From Siphlonurus alternatus (taxonomy: Eukaryota; Arthropoda; Insecta; Ephemeroptera; Siphlonuridae), in NCBI GenBank assembly GCA_949825025.1, contig OX463781.1:46822317-46886316 (forward strand): a stretch of DNA of 64,000 nt. Direction: 5' to 3'. Shown piece after piece: positions 41,956-56,867 of this stretch (positions are counted from its first letter, which is position 1; each line of letters begins with the position of its first letter). Both the position numbers and the translations under genes were made by a program. The notes under the pieces are model-generated. The model did no database searches. It was not told the DNA's origin and saw only the letters and a program-made list of their open reading frames with translations.

Positions 41956-42349
41956 CAATAGACAATAATGGTTGCATTTTTTTATTTCATAATTAGAAAA
42001 TATACATTAAATTATGATTTTCTGAATTTTTTCAAATTTTTTGGAGTTCGGGAACTAATTTTAAAAAAATATTTAAAATATCTGAATTTGGGTGGTACAT
42101 CTGATGGGACAACCGTGACGTCATCGACAGCCAATCACAGCAGCCGTGACATCATCAACAGCCAATCACAGCACGACAAATGACGTCACGGTTGTCCCAT
42201 CAGGTGTACCACCCAAATTCAGGTATTTTAAATATTTTTTTAAAATTAGTTCCCGCACTCCAAAAAATCCGAAAAAATTCAGAAAAACATAATTTTAGGT
42301 ATATTTTCTAATTATGAAATAAAAAAATGCAACCATTATTGTCTATTGA
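41956..42349. mobile_element. 394-bp near-perfect palindrome with CREs at its centre
   Basis: TCAATAGACAATAATGGTTG at the left is the inverse of CAACCATTATTGTCTATTGA at the right; arms of about 165 bases match almost throughout. The centre has GTGACGTCA at 42115-42123 and TGACGTCAC at 42181-42189, and between them a direct repeat ACAGCCAATCACAGCA (CCAAT motif). The 71-codon frame is a translation of the left arm. Probably a MITE. Confidence 0.85.
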
Positions 42350-43260
42350 AAATAAGTATAATATATTATAACATTTTGACGTTATGGATTCGACATTTGG
42401 TTGTCAATCTTGTATTTTGCGTTCTGCCTCTATAAAGCGTAGAAAATAAACTCTTATCTCACACTGAATTTTATATAAAATATAATATTTAGTATTAGAA
42501 TTGTATACTTATTAAAGCTCGAATTTATGAGTGCGTCGTGGATAAATAAAATATTGAATAAAAGATCTGAAACTACCAATTCTTAGTTTTTATTATTATT
42601 ATTTCGAAACAACAGATAGGAATAGAAACAATGAATCGAACTAAATATTAAATTAAGTTATATTTCTTCTAATTTCTCATTTCACAGAACAGGATATAAA
42701 AACAAACTTTAAAAAGTCAAAACTTAAAACTTTAGACACTATAATTATATACTAAAGTTAACTTTTTTTTTTTTTTTTTGAAAATTATTTCTTTGAAATA
42801 GAAAATCGCGTGTAGTCATTTTGAAGCACGAAATTTTGCACCTTATGTTTTATTAAAACTGTCAGGTAATTACAGCGTTGACAATCGAGTTGCGACATGT
42901 CCCGCGGCTGTCCAGTGAGGGCGGCCATCACGCGCCCGACACGCACGTCATTGTCCGCAAAATGTCACCAATCAGCGACTGATGAACACGACAATTACTG
43001 CACTAAGAACAACATTGTTATTTCTTCACTAAAACCCAATGCCGGGTAAGTTAGTTTCATTTCATTTCACAATTAAATCGATCGACTATTTAAAGCAATG
43101 AATTCACCCCTCTGAATATACAAATTGTTGTCATGTCCTTAAGAAGTGCGGTGAATCATAACCTAGCACTGGGAGTTCTGTGATCATCTCCACCCTTCTA
43201 TGTTTGTATATATTGTATATATAATAGAGCACCTTGTCTAGTTAAGAATTTTCATTTGTT
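42350..43260. other. AT-rich DNA with GC-rich island 42885-43010
   Basis: The island includes CATGTCCCGCGGCTGTCC, GGCCATCACGCGCCCGAC and CACCAATCAGCGACTGATGA. No exon frame. Confidence 0.4.
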
Positions 43261-43264
43261 TTTT

Positions 43265-43440
43265 TTTTTTCAGAATTTTTGAACCCTCAATACCGCTGTG
43301 GAGCTGTGGCATCATAGTCATGTAACGTCTATCCCTATTATTGTATGTTAAATGTTTGCATGACTATGACGTCACAGCGTTTTGCAGCACGATTTTAAGA
43401 GGTGTTAAAAAAAACTGTACAAAATTAGGAAGATATTATA
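43265..43440. repeat. CRE-foldback family R2, copy
   Basis: GCATGACTATGACGTCACAG followed by CGTTTTGCAGCACGATTTTA is inverse-related to CCGCTGTGGAGCTGTGG and CATCATAGTCATG on its left. The right half matches 51475-51560. Confidence 0.7.
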
Positions 43441-44600
43441 TGCAAAACTTCCTCTATCTAAATCTGCAATAAAAAACCTTCATTCAGGTTTTTACATATA
43501 ATATAAAAGTAGTTAAATAATCATAAAATGTTGCATGTTATTTATCATATAAACTATATAAACAATTACTCAACTGCTATACACCAATTAAGTTAATTAA
43601 GTATGTACTGACAGTAAATTCACAACTTCTTTTGTAATTAATTATGACAGTATATAGAATACGATCAATCAGTTTTCACGATTTTTTTTTTTTTTTTTTA
43701 ATACAAATGTGTGTGTTTTTTAATGGAAATTTCCTACACTTATTACTCCTTATTAGGGTATTACTACATGAAATAAAATGATATTGTGAAATTTAATGTT
43801 TTTTTCTGTTGCCGTCATTTTTTCATGTAAAAAGTATTATGCAGTATAATTATTATGCTTAATTTTTTGTAGTTAATTTTAGTTAAGTTATTATTTTTTA
43901 ATTTTGAATTTATAAAGTTTGGAAATATACGATATTATTACATAATAGTGTATACATTGTTCTTGTATATTTAATTCTGGAAGTGTACAAAGTCAACATA
44001 AAATATAATGTACATAATTTGAGGTAGTACGTATATGTCGGTAAACATTGTACGCCACAATTAAAGGGAAACTCAAACAAGTGTAATACATGGTCACTCA
44101 CAGTCGCATTCACAGTACATATACTTACGAACTTACTTTGTACCATGCAAATATTTCAAATGTACTTCATAAGTTCATGACGTAATACCAATCAATTAAT
44201 TATGTCTCAGCCAGCACTCCAATTCTTCAAATAACAAATATAACAGGCAGCTGATGAAGTTAAAAATTATTTATAAATTCAAATTATATTTTTTAAATTC
44301 AAATTTAACATGTATTTCCAAAATGCACTTTTTTTATTTATTAAAATTTGTCTTATTGTTCTCACTCCCTTCTTTTTTCTAGCATTTTTTCCTTTTTTTC
44401 CCTGTTAGGTGTATTCTTAATATAAAAATCTGACTTTATTATAATATATTCTCTATATAATCAATCCATTATTCAAACCATATTGTAACATATATAACTG
44501 TATCCTTTTTTTATAGAATAGTAAAAAAAAAAAGTTTTCTGACCATCAAATTGTATACAGATACAAACTAGAAAATATATTTCATGATATAATTTGTGCA
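43441..44600. other. AT-rich non-coding DNA, nothing seen
   Basis: Poly(T) runs at about 43682 and scattered CA/TG only. Confidence 0.6.
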
Positions 44601-44900
44601 ATTTGAAGGCTGACCGTTGCTGATGCCGATCTGATGGATGGGCCTCCAGCACAATGGTTAGAGCGTGCCCGTCTTCACGCCGCCCCCAGCAGCAGCAACT
44701 TTTTGCCCCGGCCTCTGCCAGACAAATCTTGGGGCAGCTGCACACGTTATTATGCAAACTCTTCAATTATTATAACTCTCTCAATTTTTTCTGCTTCCGA
44801 TATGTCCAGTGTGTTTCCGTCCACGCTTATATTTATTTCAGCAGCGAGGGTGGTCGTTTTCTTTAGTTTCAGCCCGCAGCTTAATTGTTATTTATTATTG
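44601..44900 (+). repeat. Possible SINE remnant with a tRNA-like A box
   Basis: GGGCCTCCAGCACAATGGTT then AGAGCGTGCCCG resembles the 5' part of a tRNA, with CAGCACAATGG near the Pol III A-box consensus (44647-44657). No B box follows; instead there is a CAG-rich stretch. It is not a functional tRNA. The overlapping ORFs on both strands have no splice support. Confidence 0.35.
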
Positions 44901-47819
44901 ATCCGACACTACAGTTAGAGCGTCACACTTGCTCTTATCGAATATGTTTTATTGACTGTGTTGGGCAGTATTTCATTTTAGTAGTACACTCAATAATTGG
45001 TTTACTCTGACGATATATGTTATATTAAAAAAAATGTATTGAAATCATTTTAAAATCTGTAAGACTGCTACTGCTATATAAAAAAAATATCGTGATATTT
45101 ATTTTATAATTTTATTTTATAGTTATAAATATCAAGCTAATAATTAATTATAATTGCATTGTTTTCAATTAATAATTAATTATTTTGAATTTTAAAGTTG
45201 CAGTTTTACATGTTTGGTTGATCGATTTGCACAATATAATATACATTGTAGGCATGCAGGCAAATTTTTATTATTGTGATAATAAACTTAAATAGTGTAC
45301 GAATGGAACGTAATTTAACTAAATTTTGAAGTAAAATTGTAGTTTCCATACAGAAAATTTGTCCGTGATGCTACTATGACAATAAATAATATAATAGATT
45401 ATAATAATGCAAAACCATGTGACATTCTTTGATTCTAAATAATAAAATTTTAATTAAAAAAACATGTATTTGATTCATGCCATTAAAGTGTTTTGGGAAT
45501 AACTCCCCGATTCACCATGCAAAATGGTCACAGATTGTGAACAATGTTTTTCAATGCACTTACGGCTTTTTCTATTGTAAAATATCATGTATTATTAATG
45601 CTGTAATATTTTACCGTCATGCTTATTAAATTATCCAAGCAATAAAGATGTTCTGGTATTTATTCTTAAGTTTTTTTTTTATGGAATGGTGTAATTAGTT
45701 TGTTATTTCCGTTACAACAAAAAATGTAAATAATATTAAATTTATTATCAAATTAAAATTTCATTACTAAAACAAAAAAATACTTGTTGATACACATCAA
45801 GTTTTTAACTTAATTGTAATGAGGACATCACTTATTATTTTTTTTTAACTTAAAATATTTATATTATACTTTCACTTAAATTAATTTTTTATAAATAAAT
45901 TATTATTTTCTTAATGGACAAATAAAATTTATAATACATGGAATAAATTATCATAAAATGTCAGTTTGTATGAGTGTTATTATTATAAAACAAAAAAAAA
46001 ATAATAAACGTGCAAACAAGGGAATAGAATCCTTTAAATTATCAGATCTACTTTTTTTATATGTATAATATCCATGCATAATATCATCATACTTTAACTA
46101 TGATAATTTATGAAAGAAATACAAAGGATGTTAATGTTTTATAGACTACTATCATTTAAATGTAATTAATTTTTGTAACGCTGGGGAAGATAAATTTATA
46201 CAGTAAGGTGTATTATCATCTTTATGCAAAATGATTGATGATATCTGTGTTGTTTTTGCCCGGGGAACAAGCGGCTGTCTTAGGAAGTGTCGTCCGCCAC
46301 ACTTAGCCCCCTCCCCTTCCTTATCTGCAATCAACACAGTTTGTTATCGCAAATATTAGTAAACAGATGGCATAACGTCAATTTTGTAACATCAATATAA
46401 AAAATATGTTAATTTGTTGTTTATTATTCACGGATGGTTGGTAATTGATATTATTTTGTTAAATACTTTTTGTATTTATATAATGTAATCTCTGTTACTT
46501 TTTTAATATATATAAAATTTCAGAAATATTAAGTATAATAAGATAAATCATATTGGCAGCAATATTTGTTAACTGCATGAAGAATTGGAACATGTCTTCA
46601 CATTTATGAGTAAATTACATTAAAAAAAAAATGAAATAATTTCATTATTTGTCTAATTGTAAATTAATTTGGACACAATCTTATTTTGTTTATTTTTAGC
46701 TTTACCCTCAAATTTAATGTTAATTGAATTTAAATCCTTGCATTAGAACTTTTATTTAATCAAAATTTAATGATTTATTTTGTTATTACAATTTTATGAT
46801 GGAAAAACAGATTAACTTACTTCAAACGATTGGTTTTATATTTTCGTCTAAGAATTTGGAACTGCATGTGATTTGAAATTTGTTACATAATGATATAATG
46901 AACATGCTGGAAGATACCTTAAAAAGTGCGTCAATCTTATCATCAAAATTTCTACACCAACAAAAGAAATATTGAAGAGTATAGCCTAAAAGCAAACAAA
47001 ATCAACATTCAAATATAATTATATCTTTATATACAGTATATAACCCCGCAGCGTATTTTTCAAGAAGAGAGTTTTAAAATCTAAACTATTAATTTCAATT
47101 ATTGTAAATTAACTGACAAATTAAATTAACTAAAACTTAAATGTGACAATTAAATATGTCATATGCGCGACTGAAATTGTGCTTATTTATTTTCTGCTGC
47201 GTTTGTATATTGTGCTTAGCTAAATTAAAATGCTGCAACATATAATAATTACATTTCAAGCTAAATTAAATAGGATTAAATATTCAATATTGTAACATCA
47301 TTTAACACATTATGTTAACTGAAGGCAAAAATTGCAAACTCAACGCTTTGTAGGAAAAAATTAAATGCTCCCAAAGTTCAAAAATTTTAATTTATTGATT
47401 AAAAAATTATAAAAACAGAAATTGAATTTAGTTATCTAAATTTCAAAGTAGGATATACTTGGATAGTTAACATACATTAATTACTTTAAACATAAATATA
47501 ATGTAGAATAAAATCATGTAATTTTCATGTAATTTGCTGGAAAAACGATACAAAAACGACACGAAACTCCTTTAAACGTTTGGAGAACTGAATGCTCGAG
47601 CTAGGGGCAAATTTAGGCAACCCTTTCAACTCCATATAGCATATCTCCCAATAATTGAGGTAAACCATTAAAATCTGAACTTTTCATCAAATTAAATTAT
47701 TATTAATTACCACTACATCAAGTAACTTCAATAATAAAAAGATAATTTTATTTAAATTATTTGCATGAGTAAAAAGGTGATTTGTTGATGTCATTTAAAA
47801 AAAATAAAGAAAAAAAGTC
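44901..47819. other. AT-rich non-coding DNA with a small GC island at 46250-46335
   Basis: The island has CCCGGGGAACAAGCGGCTGT and CCTTCCTTATCTGC (GATA on the minus strand). The rest has no signal. Confidence 0.5.
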
Positions 47820-48135
47820 ATTGTCACCAGTCATGGCCGTGACGGGTCCAGATTATCCACGTTCAGGTTAGCGTGACATGAAGGAAGGGCCTAGTACAAT
47901 TCTCCGCCTCAACCACGCCCCTTTTTATACACTCCAGTGTTTCCATTGGCTGACTGTGAGAGCTACCAAGTGCATAGTGGCTACCGGCCGGGAGCCAATA
48001 TGAGAACACCAAGGGGGGTTATAATAATTGATGTGACCACCACAGGTAACTCGGGGGCAAGCTACCAAGCTCCTGTATCCCCCCCCTCCTACCTCCCTTA
48101 CAACCCATATGAAGTTTTTAAAAAAAGAGTGGGGT
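47820..48135 (+). promoter_or_regulatory. Promoter-like region: GC box, TATA-like, inverted CCAAT
   Basis: CAACCACGCCCC (KLF/Egr-type box) is followed by CTTTTTATACACTCC (TATA-like, about 47921) and CCATTGGC (CCAAT on the minus strand). About 110 bases downstream ACCACCACAG meets gtaactcg, a fair donor at 48044. This could be a non-coding first exon of a plus-strand transcript, possibly an upstream promoter of the Pax gene 14 kb away; nothing directly links the two. Confidence 0.3.
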
Positions 48136-48179
48136 AAAATAGTTATGTTTTTTTTTTTTTTTGTAATTTCCCTCCCTCC

Positions 48180-48475
48180 TCATGCTTGAAACTCATGCTG
48201 CCCACTGGGCACCGATTGAGCTTCACATGGTGAGCGAACCTTGTAGGATTCACACCTGCATGTCTCTCGAGTATGAATTTGTTCAGTGAAGTGCACACTC
48301 TTATAACTTTGTTTATGTGATAATGCTTGTGTCAGCTGAAAGTACCTGCTGTACTGCCGCTGCATCTGCGGGTACCACAAACAATCAGGCAGCTTCAGTG
48401 TGGAAAATGGACCATTCTCCCCATACTGGGGCTGCTCCCTTACCTCTTTCTTGTACGTCGGGTGAGTCTTTTTTA
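48180..48475. other. Balanced-composition segment, possible decayed coding or repeat
   Basis: On the minus strand a 66-codon frame reads FTEQIHTRETCRCES, faintly like the linker between C2H2 zinc fingers (H-T-x-E), but the Cys pairs and the rest of the finger are absent. Plus-strand frames have no support. Best treated as unidentified. Confidence 0.2.
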
Positions 48476-51385
48476 TGTATGTGATTATTATATACCATGT
48501 GTCAGTAAAATATTATGATATTTTGTCACATGTGTGTGTAGTAAGCATTGCTTATTTTGAGGTTTGACAATTAACGCATTGTATTGCTAATTTTATTCAT
48601 AATTTAACTATGATTTAATTTTTTCTTTTTTTTTTTTTGTGCTCCATGAGCTTGTAAATTGCCAATATAAAAAAGTTCATATATTGAATTTTCAGTAAGA
48701 TATATACTATGGCATACTGTGTTTATGCTGGAACTATATCAATACCAAAAAACGTTTTTTATGATGATAAAACGGGTAGGAAAAAATAGTACTTTTTTTG
48801 TACGCGCTCGTTGTATTATTTGCCTTTAGCAGTGAATAGAAATGAAAAGAATGTAATTTTTTTATAATGTAAATAGAATTGCATAAAATGCACCTGCCCT
48901 AGTATTTGCACTAGTCACCTGTATGTAAATCCTATACAAAATAATAGTTCTATAGATCTATTGAATTTATAACAATCAATCATCATTTATTAATTTATTA
49001 AGAATTTTATTAAAATTTACATTTTAAACTAAATCACATTAAGTTTATAATATTAAGTTAATAAAAATCAGTGCATCTATGGAGTGATTTTTCTTTGTTA
49101 GCATAAATCGGGTGGTTCATGAAATATACATGCGGTGGTTATCGGTGAGCATTAACGATGACAGGGTTCGGCTTCCGGTTTGTGTTTGCCGGCTGCTCGG
49201 GACTCACTCTCGCCGGCGTTCAAAGCCTGCTTGTGTGCGAGCATTATCGCTGAGAGATCGCAGAATTACCTCCTGCCGCGTGCACCTGACTGCCTCCTAA
49301 TTAGCCACGCTCAGATTTTTTAACACTCCATAAATCATCCCTTTAAGGTTAAAATATATAAAAAATTATATAAAACAGGTAGATTTTTTTTTACTAAAAA
49401 AAATCTGTCAAAATTTTATTTTTTATGTTATTTTAAATGAGTTGATTGTGATTTTTTTATGTCACTTATATTCGTATTATAAAAATAAATGAAAATTTTT
49501 GCATGTTATTTTGTATAGTTTAAATTATATAATATACAGTACTAAGAGTAATAAATTTTAAAATAAGTTGATAAATTTTATTTTATTGTTAATTTATTAG
49601 AAAGGTGTTCATAGTAACTACATTTTAATATGGGAGTATTTTGCGGTCTCTGATAATACATACATCATTTCAAGTGAATTTTTAAATTGGACAATAAATA
49701 ATTCACAGTGCATATTATTTTTTTTTTAAATATTTTACAAGCTAATTCAACTGATGATAACTTCTTTTTAGCATTCATAAAATCTCATGTCTTTATAAAC
49801 TCAAAAATTTGTTCATAAATGTTCAGCCAAAATTTATATTATTAATAAATAAAATTGTAAGCTACATGTCTCACGTATTGGAAAAATAATTTTAAAAAAA
49901 TGAATAAAAACAGAGGTAAAAGTTATAATTAGCTATATAATTACTTTAATTGCATGATCGATCTACAATTTTTTTAAAGTTGTAAAATACAGTTTAACCA
50001 TCATTAATCGATATCCTAATAATTAATAATTGTTTTCCAAATCATCAAGTATCTCTATATATTAATTAATAATAAATATTTCAAATAAAAATTTGGTGAC
50101 AAAGTGATTCCAAGTTTTGATCGAAGTATCATCAAATTTACATGCTATCAACTGATGAATAATTGTCATTAAACAATTAATTTATTTTCAAATAAATGAA
50201 GATTGTTTTAATAATGAGACCTTCCCCCCCTCCCGTTCTTGATAGATGAAGTAGTAAGAAAAAATACATAATATAATGTATACACCTTAATGGTCTCTAT
50301 AATAGTCTACATTTTGGAGGGAAATATCATTAAAATTTTAAAACGAATAATTTAATATAAAAAATAAAATAATGTTCAAGCATGTTCTTACTATAACAAT
50401 AATATAGTTTAACAAATCAGGAGACTATTATAATAATAATAATATAATAATATTATCAATTTATTTAAGGGTTTAATTAGTTCGTAAATTAAGCCGATGA
50501 CAAAAAAAAAATGTTGATATACAGAGACAAAATAAAAATTGAAATATTGATCATAACATTTACATAAAATTATTTTGTTTTCTTTTAGTTATCTTTTTAT
50601 ATAAAAAGTATAACCGTCCATAAATTAAATTTAAAATATATGTTAATTTTAGATACGTGTGTACATTTTTTTTCACTTACTATATCCTAACAAAATTTAA
50701 ATCAGAGCAATATAATAATTTATATTTTCTGCATCGTTTTTATGCTCAATAAACCAAGCAAATGATTGAAACAGAGCATGCAGGTAATAAAATCCATTAG
50801 CATTGATCACACGTTATATATAGGTATTATATTCTGTTACTGCAGCTAACCATTAAAACAGAGCAACAAAAAAAGTAACTGAATCTTCTGCTTTTTCGTG
50901 ATCAAACAATATTAGACTTAAAAGTTAAACAATCAAAATTTCTTCAAGCTATTATAATAAATATTTAAATAAAATTATAATTTTTACCCTGAGGTTCCCA
51001 CATTTATCGGGAAAAACAATTTTAGTAATAAAAACTATATAATATTATTATAATTTTATTATAATTATCTATATTGTGTAATTATGAAGAACATCAAGGT
51101 AGATGCAGCACGATGTTGCAATACACTAAATGTTTTTCATGACTTGTCTCTTAATTGGATTACTCTAAATTGCTTCATTTTAAAAATTAACTCGGTTACA
51201 AGCTCGGCTGATTTGCATAAATTCCTGTCTGTAAATAACGAACAGCAATCATTGGCAACAGCTCTCTGACAAAAAATAATTTGACGTCGATAAAATGCAG
51301 TCAACCTTCTTCAAATTTTTTTATTGTATATTCGGATAAAGAACATCGAGTTATGTATTGTTTTAACACCATGCATTAATTGCTG
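48476..51385. other. AT-rich non-coding DNA with island 49110-49330
   Basis: The island contains GGTTCGGCTTCCGGTTTG, CTCTCGCCGGCG and CTCCTAATTAGCCACGC (homeodomain core TAATTA) and is a candidate regulatory element. A 62-codon frame spans it without splice sites. Nothing else is seen through 51385. Confidence 0.45.
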
Positions 51386-51389
51386 TAAC

Positions 51390-51600
51390 ATCTTAAAATC
51401 GTTCTACTACAAAAAGCTATGACGTCATAGTCATGCAAATATTTAACACGCAAGCATATTATAATAAGGAAATACGTTGCATGGCTATGACGTCACAGCG
51501 TCTTTTCCCTCGATTTTGAGGGTGTTAGAGGGTTCAAAAAAATATGAGAAAAATTGAAAAAGCATAAATCGAGGCCCTCTAATAACCAAAAATGTAATAA
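51390..51600. repeat. CRE-foldback family R2, most complete copy
   Basis: CTATGACGTCATAGTCATGC at the left and GCATGGCTATGACGTCAC at the right form an inverted pair around 45 AT-rich bases. Then come AGCGTCTTTTCCCTCGATTT, TGAGGGTGTTAGAGGGTTC and an A-rich tail ending TCGAGGCCCTC. CREs lie at 51420 and 51488. Confidence 0.75.
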
Positions 51601-51642
51601 CTAAATTTCATTTGTTTTAAAATAAATGCATATAAAAATTAC

Positions 51643-51644
<2 letters not shown>

Positions 51645-51686
<42 letters not shown>
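51645..51686. repeat. (TA)21 microsatellite
   Basis: Uninterrupted TA for about 42 bases just right of the R2 copy. Confidence 0.95.
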
Positions 51687-51688
<2 letters not shown>

Positions 51689-52157
51689 TGAAGTAAATTA
51701 ATGTCTTCATGGATTATAAATTTTGATCTTTGAATAAAACTCTCACTTTGAAACGTTAATTTGTTGAGTAGTAATTATATGAATATACCTTTACTACCTG
51801 AAAACTTTTAGTGTTAATAAACATTTCATTTTTTTTTTGTGTGTGTATATCTTCTATATTATTTCTACAGTATCTCATTTGCATAAATAAAATAAAAAAT
51901 ATATAACTTCATTTTATCAAATTGAAATAAAGTTTATTTCAAACAAATATTGACGAGGTTTTTTTAACAGCTAGATCATAAGTTAAAAAAGTAGACAATG
52001 AAAATAACATTTGAAATAAAACTGTTAAATAAATTAAAGTCAGAAAGTTTTTTTTTAATTAAATATACTTATACTGTCTCAAATCGTTTATGTTAGAAAA
52101 ATTATAATAATTGACTTTTTAACATTTTATCGATATATAAAAAAATGATAGAGAGAA

Positions 52158-53639
<1,482 letters not shown>

Positions 53640-53785
53640 TACTAGCGGCGGCTGCAGACACCTAAATATAAGGACACCCGCCGGTCAGCAAAAACACGAC
53701 CAATGGGCCTAAACACCTCATCAAATTAACACAGAAGCAGGTGACATCAGATGACCAACTTAAATGTCCAGAAACAATCTTATAT
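53640..53785. promoter_or_regulatory. Small GC-richer island
   Basis: CTAGCGGCGGCTGCAGACAC, CACCCGCCGGTCAGC, CGACCAATGGGCC (CCAAT) and GCAGGTGACATCAG (E-box). No frame. Confidence 0.35.
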
Positions 53786-55190
53786 TAACAAAAAAAGTTC
53801 ATAGTTTAATATTTAAAAAAAAAAATAACTAGGTTAATTTTTTAATAACTAGCACCTTGTACGTTGCAGATGTTTTTAGCTTGACCAAAAGATGACCGAA
53901 CGTGCATAAGATGACAAAAAGCCCATAGTTTTAGCCGTGACTCGTGATTAACTTGCATCATTGAGTTTGTATTGTTGGAGTAACAATGACGTTGTAGTTA
54001 GCTCGATCATGAGAAAAACTACGGGCCAATATCATGCACTGTGGAGCGAAGAATGAGCTTGATAGAATTTGTGTATACTTCTTATATAATATGTTGTTTA
54101 TGCTTGATCAGATAAAATTGGTTTTTCTTATGATTATAATTTTATGGTACAGTAACAATTACTAATAGGTTTATGTAATGGTCAATTGTTTTGTTTAAAA
54201 ATTAAGATTAAATTTTATATAAAAAATTATGAGAAGGGAAAAGTTTTAATTTATTAAGCGGTGTGAATAAAAAAGAGACAAAAAATTATAAATCGATTAT
54301 TAAAAGAAACAAAAAAATGGAAACAGATGAAGATTGACTTCGTGGAAAAAGGATATTAAAATTACTTTTCTAATTTTTTTTTCTGTTCTGTTTTTATAGT
54401 TTATTGGTTAAATGCATGCAGAGAATTTATTATAAGAATCAACAAATTCAACTGAATCACATTAAATGTTTGTTTTCAAACAATGAAACAAAATTGCTAT
54501 AAAAATTTCAATTCACAATAGAAATATTTATATTAATTAATAATAAAGCATGATGTATGAAAATCTAAGAAGTGTTCAGATAGATATTAAAAATTTTATA
54601 TACAATTCTGATATAATTGCTTGTATTACATCTATAACTATTTTACTGTACATACCATATTGCAATACCTTCACTGAGAAACAAGTCTTAAATTCATTTA
54701 TTTTGTTGTACATTCACAGAAGGTAATTCGTGCAACTGAAAATATCCCCGTGCGCAGTAAAACAATTTTGTGTATATATTGATGATATTTTACTGTCGTA
54801 AGTTCACAATCGATATAAAAAACATCATGTTTTTATTCAAAATATTGAATAGCATGTCATAGTCTGAAAACTAATATCACTTATCTTTCTTTACTGAGTT
54901 TATGTACATGTATTAAAAATTATAATAATGTTTAATTAATCAATAATTTACAAAATTATCTGCTGCAATTTACAGCACCTCACTGTTAAATTAATTATAT
55001 TTTAAGTTATTTAGTTTCCAGGTACCTTTTTAATGTTTTAAGAAGCATGCACTTTAAAATCCACACAAAATCTTGAAGTATTTATAATACAATAAAAATA
55101 ATCCTGTTGTTGTTATTGTTCTGATATTTATGAAGGGATGATTAAAGTGCTTTTTCTCATCAGGAAGTAAGGAAGAGTAACCTGCGATTT
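53786..55190. other. AT-rich non-coding DNA, nothing seen
   Basis: No exon or repeat recognised. Confidence 0.6.
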
Positions 55191-55192
55191 TA

Positions 55193-55277
55193 TCTGAGAG
55201 CAGATATATGACCCCGCGGGGTCAAAGGCCCCTGTGTGAGGTAATATGCAAATTAACAAGACGATGCTGCTCTCAGA
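55193..55277. repeat. Hairpin-forming segment with a GC palindrome
   Basis: TCTGAGAGCAG at 55193 is the exact inverse of CTGCTCTCAGA at 55267. Near the left arm lies GACCCCGCGGGGTC, a perfect 14-base palindrome at 55210-55223. The loop is too long for a simple terminator; a small structured RNA or a composite protein site are both possible. Confidence 0.4.
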
Positions 55278-55279
55278 TG

Positions 55280-56867
55280 AAAACAGCTGATTGTGAACGG
55301 AAATACATTTTGTTGACTTTGTTGTAAATAACAATTAATTTAATAACTGACTATAATTTATTCACTAACTGTACTGACATATAGCATGGAAATCAAAGAG
55401 ACTGTTATTATTAATTGTTTGTAATTTATTTTATTATTAATTATTTTTTTTTTTCAAATTTAATTTTGAGTCCATCCTTTATTAAGACAGCTATTATGTA
55501 TCATTATTTGCTTGTGGTTGTAGCATACTCAATATTATTAATATTCAATTAGAACTTACTAACTGCAAATATTTAACTTCTCATATTAACTTATTATTAA
55601 TTAATTCATGAAATGTATATAAACCATGATGATCTTATTAATGGATGAAAATTATCTTACAATAATTTTGTTTGTTTAATACATAAGTGGTGTGCATGCA
55701 CTTACAAGCCCTGCTTTGTTTGTAAGTTCTGTTATGTATGCATATTGAGGCGTGGCGAACTTGGAAATTTTGGAATTCTTTTCACCGCTCTCAAATTTAA
55801 AAAATTGCGTTTCTTTGGCTCCGTGTGTAGATACACAAGAAGATAGAGGATAAAATTTTCCTCATATTCAGATGGTTTATCTAGTTCTTGATTCATGAAT
55901 CGATTGTGCATTTATAACACGGTTGTCTCTCTTGTCCAGCCTGCCTGGAGTCCAGCAAACATGAGATTGTCCCGAGTTGTATACATATTAATACATTAAT
56001 TATTTTATATAATTAGGTCTGTTCGTAAATACACAATCAGACCTAATGTGTTAATAAAAGGAAGTTATTCTGACGGTAGAATTGCTAAGGATCAAAATTT
56101 TAATAAGAATAGTGCAACATTAACAATTTTTGTTCATTTTTTAATACATAAAGCCGGTGTATTACTCGATAGAATTTGTCTATTTATTACATAAGATTTT
56201 TCCCTGCAAGAAAATTTCATCTGCACACAAACAAATGCTGGAGTTGAAGTTTTCTTGTAAAAAATCGTATGCAATAAATTAGAACATTGTACCTGCTTAT
56301 TAAAACATTTAGTACATTATAATAATTATTACAAATCCTTCAGAAAACATGTTGAATTATGCATTGATGTGAATGATCAAATTTTGTGTTACATTTTTTG
56401 CTGAGTTTTTTTAAAATTATCTGACACGATAGTGAAGCGACCATCCCATGAGTTATAATCAAAAATATTCTACAGGTCTATGACTTTCCATCGAACCATA
56501 ATCTGTGGAAGCCTGCTGATTTCTCTGATTGGAACAATTCAAAACTATACCTTAAAAGGTAAAACAATTATATTCTGTGCAAATTAGAGTGAAATTCCGT
56601 CGAATGCAACATTTTATCAAACATGCCATGAAATGAGAGCCACGGTAACCCGGAACTAATGCAAGTGTGTGAGGCGTTAAGTCAAACTAAAGGACGCTTG
56701 AATTCCTTTATATAATATGAACCACTTAAATTACCATTGTTTGAAATAGCTGTATTATTGTATAAATTATACATGTAATATATCAAATTTCTTAATTATT
56801 AACCAAACGATTTGCATATTTTATAAGACACGATGTGAACCAACGATTTCCAAATTATTAAAACGGT
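55280..56867. other. AT-rich DNA with a partial T3 element at 55695-55850
   Basis: CCTGCTTTGTTTGTAAGTTC and TGAGGCGTGGCGAACTTGG align with the left half of the element at 15191 (CTGCTCTGCTTGTAAGCAAT, TAGTGGCGTGGTGAATTACG). No exon. Confidence 0.5.

Noticed and set aside
44634..44720. Functional tRNA gene
   Set aside because: An A-box-like sequence is present but no B box, anticodon stem or acceptor pairing.
48180..48380. Zinc-finger exon on the minus strand
   Set aside because: Only an H-T-x-E linker-like trace; the Cys2 and His2 ligands are not in register.
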